Source: Komagataeibacter kakiaceti JCM 25156
GTDB lineage: Bacteria; Pseudomonadota; Alphaproteobacteria; Acetobacterales; Acetobacteraceae
Assembly: GCF_000613305.1 (NCBI RefSeq)
Contig: NZ_BAIO01000009.1
Location: 1-28,751 of the forward strand
Direction of reading: 5' to 3'
DNA length: 28,751 bases
Below the pieces are notes generated by a model. That model did no database searches. It saw only the letters and a list, made by a program, of their open reading frames with translations, and was not told where the DNA came from. Shown one piece after another: positions 23,247 through 28,751 of this stretch. Within the stretch, counting starts at the first letter, position 1; every line of letters begins with the position of its first letter. The position numbers and the translations under genes were made by a program.

Positions 23247-23823
23247 ATGAACACAATGACTGGTGTCCTTACGCTTGGCGCACTTGGTGCAAGCCTGTCG
23301 GTTGATGCTTTTGCCGCGGCCATTGGCAAGGGTGCAACCAACCAGCGCAACCGCTGGATCGACGCGCTGCGCGTGGGGGCCGTGTTCGGTTTTTTCGAGG
23401 CCATAACCCCGGCCATTGGCTGGGCCATCGGGCTGGCGCTGAGCAACTGGATCGCCGCCGTTGACCACTGGATCGCGTTCTTCCTGCTGCTGGGCGTGGG
23501 CGCCACATGATCCATGCGGCCCTGAAAAATAACGCCCGGACAACGGACACCCCCGCCAGAAGCGCCAGCGCACTGCGCCTGGTCGCAACCGCGCTGGCCA
23601 CCAGTATCGACGCGACGGCGGTGGGGGTCAGCCTGGCGGTCATGCAAGTCAACATCATTACCGCATGTCTTGTCATTGGCGCGGTCACGACGGTCGTGGC
23701 CACGCTGGGCGTGATGCTGGGCAAACATGCCAGCGCCTATATTGCCGTTATGCCGAAGTTCTGGGTGGCATGGCGCTGATCATTATTGGCTCAACCATTC
23801 TGTACCAGCATCTCAGCGCCTGA
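23247..23823 (+). pseudogene. mntP: Manganese efflux pump MntP, two apparent frameshifts
   Basis: A six-helix Mn2+ exporter of about 192 residues after correction, the normal size. The first frame has [17 protein letters not shown] (the first DUF204 repeat with its Asp). At 23505 GCCACATG lacks one C for [14 protein letters not shown]. The second frame has LATSIDATAVGVSLA, the second repeat's Asp motif. Near 23750 GCCGTTATGCC lacks one G. The last frame reads YAEVLGGMALIIIGSTILYQ and stops at 23823. Both breaks are at short homopolymers, so I think the gene is intact in the cell. Control is by the manganese riboswitch upstream. Confidence 0.88.
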
Positions 23824-23849
23824 TCCAATCCGAGAATAAGTAAACGCCT

Positions 23850-23901
23850 TCAGGAAACTTCCTTATGATTTATGGGGGGATTCAAATACAGGCTTTTCAG
23901 A
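23850..23901. repeat. Intergenic repeat tail, copy F
   Basis: GGAAACTTCCTTATGATTT and ACAGGCTTTTCAGACA repeat the right-hand tail of the elements at 14129 and 18346-18394. The hairpin part is missing. It lies between convergent mntP and glpR. Confidence 0.45.
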
Positions 23902-23908
23902 CACACCC

Positions 23909-24666
23909 TTACACAACATGCAGTTCCACACCATGTTCACGCAGCATGGCGCATATCCGTTCAGAGGCTGATGATCGGTAAAAAAGCCATGGATATGTGA
24001 AAGATGCCCGACACGCCCCATCGGCCGGCGGCCAAATTTGGTCTGGTCCGCCACCAGATAGACACGGCGGGCATTGCGCATCATGGCCTGGGTCACGCTG
24101 ATCTCATCGGCATCGAAATCCAGCAGCGTGCCGTCCTCCTCGATCCCGCTTACACCGATCACCGCGAAATCCGTGCGGTACTGCTCGATAAACGTACTGG
24201 CGGCCGATCCGGTAATCCCGCCATCATAAAAACGTACCAGTCCACCCGTTACGATAACCTGAAAATCCGTCTGCGCGGATAACGGACTGGCCACATGCAG
24301 GTTGTTGGTAATGACCCGCAGCGCCTTGTGCCGCCGCAACGCCTTGGCGAAGGCTTCCGTTGTGGTGCCAATACTGATGAACAGCGATGAATTGTCCGGC
24401 ACCTGCCGGGCCGCGAGCTGACCGATGGCTTCCTTGGCGCGGCGGTTGAGAACCTGCCGCTCCGAATAGGCGATATTCTCGACCGAGGAGACCAGCCCCG
24501 CCCCCCCATGGTGCCGTGCGACCACGCCACGCCGCGCCAGCTGGTTGACGTCACGACGAATGGTCTGGACCGCGACATTCAGCCTCTGGGCCAGTTCCTC
24601 GTTCGACATATAACCCTGGCTGCGCACCAGGGCGGTGATTTCCCTATGGCGTTCTTCCGCTGACAC
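23909..24666 (-). CDS. glpR: DeoR-family repressor, GlpR-like, with apparent frameshift near its end
   Basis: A DeoR-family regulator of about 253 residues. The N-terminal helix-turn-helix shows RHREITALVRSQGYMSNEEL and VAVQTIRRDVNQLARRG. The sugar-phosphate sensor domain shows FISIGTTTEAFAKAL, VTGGLVRFYDGGITG and VYLVADQTKFGRR. As read, the last residues are scrambled and the frame runs to 23863. Adding one base near 23955 (CAGCC) gives SERICAMLREHGVELHVV and a stop at 23909, the typical GlpR ending. Start is GTG 24666, eight bases after the fba stop. As the last gene of the glp operon it is probably the glycerol-3-phosphate-responsive repressor. Confidence 0.88.
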
Positions 24667-24674
24667 GACGCCGC

Positions 24675-25793
24675 TTACTCCATGCCCGCCACGGCGTGCG
24701 CCACACTGCGCCCCGTCGCCCCCAAATCCGCGAAAGCCTGCTCCAGCCGGGTCACGATACCCACTTCCCCTACCCGCAGCCATTTGCGCGGGTCATACAG
24801 TTTCTTGGTCGGCCTGCCGGTGGATGGGGCGATCTGGTGGCGGAACGCCTCGGCATGTTCCGCTACATAATGGCCAATACTGCTGGCGAAGGCGAACTGG
24901 ATGTCCGTATCAATATTCATCTTGAACACGCCGTAGGACACGGCCTCGATAATCTTGCCGGGTTCGGAGCCCGACCCGCCATGGAACACCAGCGCCAGCG
25001 GCCTGTCACCACGCCCGACAGCCTGGGCCACCACGGCCTGCGAATTGCGCAGGATTTCGGGGCGCAGCTTGACATTGCCCGGCGCGTAAACGCCATGCAC
25101 GTTGCCAAAGGATGCGGCGATGGTGACAAAACCCAGTGGCGAGAGCGCCTGATAGGCCTTGAGCACATCTTCGGGCTGGGTGTAGAGATGCGCATTCTCC
25201 GCGCCATCATCCACGTCATGGCCCACGCCATCTTCCTCACCGCCCGTCACGCCCAGTTCCATTTCCAGGCCGATGCCAAGCGGGGCCATGCGGCGCAGGA
25301 AGCGGGCGCATTCGGCAATGTTTTCATCCAGCGGTTCAGCCGAAAGGTCGATCATATGCGATGAGAACAGGGGCCGCCCCGTTTCCTGCACCGCCTGCGC
25401 GCTGGCGTCGATAAGCGCGGAAACCCATGGCAGCAGCTTGCGGTCGGCATGATCGGTATGAAGGATCACGCATACGCCGTAAGCCGCCGCCACGGTATGG
25501 ACATGACGCGCGGCGGCCACCGCGCCAAGCACACGGGCCTGGTCGGCGTCCTTCATGCCCTCCCCCGCGTAAAACCGTGCCCCGCCGTTGGATAGCTGGA
25601 TAATGACATCCGACCGGTTGCGCGCGGCGGCTTCCAGCACGGCATTGATGCTGTCGGTACCGACAACATTGACGGCGGGCAGCGCGTACCCCTCGTCGCG
25701 GCAGGTTTCAACCAGACGACGATAATCCGACCCGGTCACCACACCGGGATTCAGGGCCAGACGGACGGAGTGGGGGTCCGCTTTGTCAGTCAT
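24675..25793 (-). CDS. fba: Class II fructose-bisphosphate aldolase
   Basis: A 372-residue zinc-dependent aldolase, class IIA by its length and its GGEEDGVGHDV insertion. It joins dihydroxyacetone phosphate and glyceraldehyde 3-phosphate into fructose 1,6-bisphosphate, or the reverse. The first zinc ligand and the catalytic Asp are in ILHTDHADRKLLPW (His112, Asp114, His115). Other motifs are SSHMIDLS, the glycine-rich FHGGSGS and KMNIDTDIQFAFA for phosphate binding. Frame intact. In this glycerol operon it likely works in the gluconeogenic direction together with GlpX. Confidence 0.96.
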   Translation of the reverse strand: MTDKADPHSVRLALNPGVVTGSDYRRLVETCRDEGYALPAVNVVGTDSINAVLEAAARNRSDVIIQLSNGGARFYAGEGMKDADQARVLGAVAAARHVHTVAAAYGVCVILHTDHADRKLLPWVSALIDASAQAVQETGRPLFSSHMIDLSAEPLDENIAECARFLRRMAPLGIGLEMELGVTGGEEDGVGHDVDDGAENAHLYTQPEDVLKAYQALSPLGFVTIAASFGNVHGVYAPGNVKLRPEILRNSQAVVAQAVGRGDRPLALVFHGGSGSEPGKIIEAVSYGVFKMNIDTDIQFAFASSIGHYVAEHAEAFRHQIAPSTGRPTKKLYDPRKWLRVGEVGIVTRLEQAFADLGATGRSVAHAVAGME

Positions 25794-25843
25794 GTCGTTT
25801 CCCTATTGCTGTTATTATTATTGTTATGCAACGGATGGAAAGA

Positions 25844-26829
25844 TTACCAGTTCTTGGTCTGGTAGTCGTGCTGGCCCTCGACAAACCGGATGGTGCCGGA
25901 CTTGGAGCGCATGACCAGCGAATGCGTGACCGTACGCCCACCCGTGCGGTGGACGCCACGCAGCAGCGCGCCGCCTGTCACACCGGTAGCGGAAAACAGC
26001 ACGTCACCACAGGCCATGTCCTCCAGCGCCAGCTTGCGCGACGGGTCGGCATCGGGGTTCATCTTGCGCGCGCGGTCAATCTGGCTGTCATCCTCGAACA
26101 GGAGGCGGCCCTGCATCTGCCCGTTGACGCAGCGCACGGCGGCGGCGGCCAGAACGCCCTCGGGCGCACCGCCCGATCCCGCGTAAATGTCGATTTCGCT
26201 ATCATCCAGCAGGCGGCAATGGCGGCGGCCACGTCCCCATCGCTCAGCAGCGTCACGCGCGCACCGGCCTCACGCGTGCGGGCGATCAGTTCCGCATGGC
26301 GTTCCCGGTCGAGGGTACACAGCATGAGATCGGACACATCGCATTTCTTGGCCTTCGCCAGCGATTTCAGGTTGGCTTCGATGCTGTTATCCAGATCCAC
26401 CACGCCTTCGGGCAGGAAGGGACCAACCACGATCTTTTCCATGTAGATGTCTGGCGCATGCAGGAAATTGCCACTTTCCGCCAGCGCCACCACGGTCAGG
26501 GCGTTGGGCAGGTTCTTGGCGCACAGGTTCGTGCCTTCCAGCGGGTCAACGGCAATATCCATGCCGGGGCCGCCCGCCCCCACCTTTTCCCCGATGAAGA
26601 GCATCGGGGCCTCGTCCATCTCGCCCTCCCCGATCACCACGGTTCCGTCGATCGCAACCGTGTCAAAGGCGCGTCGCATGGCCTCCACCGCCGCGCCGTC
26701 GGCTTCGTTCTTGAGGCCGCGCCCGGTCCATGCCGACGCGGCGACCGCCGCCGCCTCCGTTACACGAACCAGTTCAAGGGCGAGATTGCGGTCCGTAACC
26801 TGATAGGGGTTATACCGTGAGGAGGTCAT
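25844..26829 (-). pseudogene. glpX: Class II fructose-1,6-bisphosphatase GlpX, one apparent frameshift
   Basis: GlpX removes the 1-phosphate of fructose 1,6-bisphosphate, a gluconeogenic step. The first frame has [18 protein letters not shown] and [20 protein letters not shown], the metal-binding signatures of the family. The frame is lost at about 26217 after IAAC. One added C (TGCTGG to TGCCTGG) gives [19 protein letters not shown] and continues with RGVHRTGGRTVTHSLV to the stop at 25844. The corrected length is about 328 residues, as expected. It lies between glpK and fba on the same strand with short gaps (33 and 50 bp). Confidence 0.9.
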
Positions 26830-26862
26830 GAAACACTCTTTTCCTGTTCTTATATGCGAGGG

Positions 26863-28360
26863 TTACGCCGCCACGGTGGCGCTGAGCGTCCGCCGCACCG
26901 CCGTATGCCACCCCGCCACCATACTGTCGCGCTGTGCCTTGTCCATTGCAGGGCGGAACAGATGCCCGCGGGTCCAGGTCCCCTCCAGTTCGGGTATGCT
27001 GCTCCATACCCCCGTTGCCAGCCCCGCCAGAAAGGCGGCGCCAAGAGCCGTTGTCTCGACCTGCTGCGGCCGCTCCACCGGTGTGCGGAGCATATCGGCA
27101 AGAAACTGGCAGAACCAGTCATTGACGGACATTCCCCCATCAACACGCAGTGCGCTCAGCTCCCCGCCACCGTCCTCACGCATGGCGTCCATGAGGTCGA
27201 GCGTCTGGTAGGCAACCGATTCCAGCGCCGCGCGCGCGATATGGGCGGCCGTCGCGTCCAGTGTCAGGCCACAGATCAGGCCACGGGCATCAGGATCCCA
27301 GTGCGGCGCGCCCAGACCGACAAAGCCGGGCACCATGTACACCCCATGGCTGTGGGGCACGCGGGTGGCCATGTCATCCGTCTGGGAGGCATGGGTGATC
27401 AGGTTCAGCCCGTCACGCAGCCAGCGGATGGCCGCCCCCGCCACGAAAATGGAACCTTCCAGCGCATAGGTGGTCTCGCCCCCAATACGGTAGGCGATGG
27501 TGGTCAGCATGCGGTTTTCGGAGCGGACGGGCGTGGTGCCGGTATTGAGCAGCGCGAAACAGCCGGTGCCATAGGTGGCCTTGGCCGTGCCGGGCCGGAA
27601 ACAGGCCTGCCCCACCATGGCCGCGTTCTGGTCGCCCGCCATGCCCGCGACCTTCAGGGCCTCGCCAAACAGGGCGGGGTCCGTTTCACCAAAAATCTCG
27701 CTGTTGGTGCGCACGTCGGGCAGGATGGCGCGCGGCACGTTGAACAGTGCCAGCATGTCGTCATCCCACGCGCAGGTATGGATGTTGAACAGAAGGGTGC
27801 GCGCGGCGTTGGTCATGTCGGTGGCATGCACGCGCCCGCCGGTCAGCCGCCACAGCAGGAAACTGTCAATGGTGCCGCAGGCCAGCCTGCCCTGTTCGGC
27901 GCGGGCGCGGGCGCCTTCCACGTTATCCAGAATCCACGCGATCTTGGTGGCCGAAAAATACGGGTCCAGCAGCAGGCCGGTGCGTTCGCGCACTAGGGCC
28001 TCATGCCCCTGCTCGCGCATATGCGCGCAGGCGGCGGCGGTGCGCCGGTCCTGCCAGACGATGGCGCGATGGACGGGCGCGCCCGTCTCACGGTCCCAGA
28101 CCACTATGGTCTCGCGCTGGTTGGTGATGCCTATGCCCGCGATGGTGCCGGGGCCGCCCACCTTTTCAAGCGCCTCCCGCGCGGTGGACAGGACGTTGGA
28201 CCAGATTTCCTCCGCATCATGCTCCACCCAGCTGATCCGGGTAATGCTGCGCGAATTCGATACGCGCGACCGCAAGGGCGGTGATGTCGCGGTCAAACAC
28301 GATGCTGCGGGTCGAGGTCGTTCCCTGGTCGATAGCAAGAATTCTGTTCTTCTTGTTCAT
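26863..28360 (-). pseudogene. glpK: Glycerol kinase, one apparent frameshift near the N-terminus
   Basis: Glycerol kinase (ATP + glycerol to sn-glycerol 3-phosphate), about 498 residues after correction. The start [19 protein letters not shown] at ATG 28360 has GGAG before it. The frame breaks near 28240, in the conserved [13 protein letters not shown] stretch. The rest is in one frame: [49 protein letters not shown], and [19 protein letters not shown]. The length from the break suggests two missing bases or one extra. It lies 70 bp after glpD, in one operon. Confidence 0.92.
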
Positions 28361-28430
28361 TATTATCTCCTGCCCGAACGGGCGGATACTGGTTTGGGGC
28401 CGTACGCCGTTTAGGCCTACGGCCGGTATG

Positions 28431-28751
28431 TCACGAAACCGCTGGCGTCGCGACCGGCTGGCGGGCGCGCAGGTAGCATCCAGCCGGGCCGCGTCCTCAT
28501 CCGTTACATGCAGGCCCAGACGGGAGCGCCGCCACAGGATATCATGCGCGGTCTGCGCCCATTCCCGTGTTATCAGGTATTCCACTTCCCGCGCGCTCAG
28601 CCCAGCGCCGAACTGCGCGCCCATATCGGCCATGCTGCGGGCGTCGCCCACGATTTCGGTCGCGCATGAACCGTAATTGCGCACCAGACGCCAGACAAGG
28701 CTGGGGTCAAGGAACGGGGCCCGCGCCGCAAGGCGGCTGACGGCGCCTTCG
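28431..28751 (-). CDS. glpD: Glycerol-3-phosphate dehydrogenase, C-terminal part, with apparent frameshift at the end
   Basis: The C-terminal about 107 residues of aerobic, FAD-linked glycerol-3-phosphate dehydrogenase, which feeds electrons to quinone and yields dihydroxyacetone phosphate. The gene enters from the right edge. Typical sequence is [13 protein letters not shown] and [20 protein letters not shown] followed by [12 protein letters not shown]. After RLDA the frame shifts near 28475; adding one base gives [14 protein letters not shown] and a stop at 28431. Read uncorrected, the frame would run on into glpK. It is the first visible gene of the glp operon. Confidence 0.9.

Noticed and set aside
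26854..27996. 380-residue open frame on the plus strand
   Set aside because: Antisense to glycerol kinase; composition typical of a shadow frame, no motif.
1..28751. CRISPR array, tRNA or rRNA genes, insertion sequence with transposase
   Set aside because: No regularly spaced direct repeats, no cloverleaf sequence and no transposase-like protein were recognised by reading both strands.

Overview
The window looks like chromosome of an acetic acid bacterium (Acetobacteraceae, close to Gluconacetobacter or Komagataeibacter). The grounds are high GC with alphaproteobacterial-type proteins, a CowN very like the one known from Gluconacetobacter diazotrophicus, a glycerol operon carrying gluconeogenic genes, and dispersed AT-rich intergenic repeats between GC-rich genes. 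Most genes are on the minus strand. Species cannot be fixed from the window.

Layout. 1-2739: the end of an ethanolamine ammonia-lyase operon (eutB, start of eutC), divergent from an AraC-type regulator that may control it. 2785-5373: a pirin-like quercetinase divergent from a LysR regulator, then a WrbA quinone reductase. 5895-9147: an orphan 53-residue protein, then a minus-strand run of an AraC regulator, a 2-oxoglutarate/Fe(II) oxygenase, a CooA-like CO-sensing regulator and cowN (protection of nitrogenase from CO). A TGTCA-N6-CGACA site lies just upstream of cowN. 9394-10856: a cupredoxin/FTR1 iron-uptake pair and a tiny His/Gly-rich lipoprotein. 10993-12719: flavohaemoglobin hmp divergent from nsrR, with two 23-bp NsrR-type operators between them. 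12720-14499: an AT-rich accessory stretch with a DUF1493-like protein, two tiny membrane proteins, repeats and a small conserved protein. 14500-17588: crcB, a universal stress protein and two short-chain dehydrogenases. 17781-20392: three or four unrecognised Ser/Thr-rich proteins. 20393-23823: a long leader with a cobalamin-riboswitch-like core, a B12-binding radical SAM protein, then a yybP-ykoY manganese riboswitch and mntP. 23909-28751: an operon read glpD-glpK-glpX-fba-glpR, which would carry glycerol through dihydroxyacetone phosphate up to fructose 6-phosphate.

Sequence quality matters here. At least fourteen apparent single-base frameshifts interrupt well-conserved genes (eutB, araC, usp, radical SAM gene, mntP, glpR, glpX, glpK, glpD and others), many at short homopolymers and most looking like lost bases. 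Loss of so many unrelated housekeeping genes at once is unlikely, so I read most as sequencing or assembly indels. Coordinates for those genes span the corrected reading.

The most interesting points are the compact CO-response module, whose regulator would start Met-Pro (as CooA does) if one more base is restored; the unknown 17.8-20.4 kb cluster; the riboswitch-like leader before the B12 radical SAM gene; and a family of hairpin-rich, partly inverted-repeat-bounded intergenic elements.
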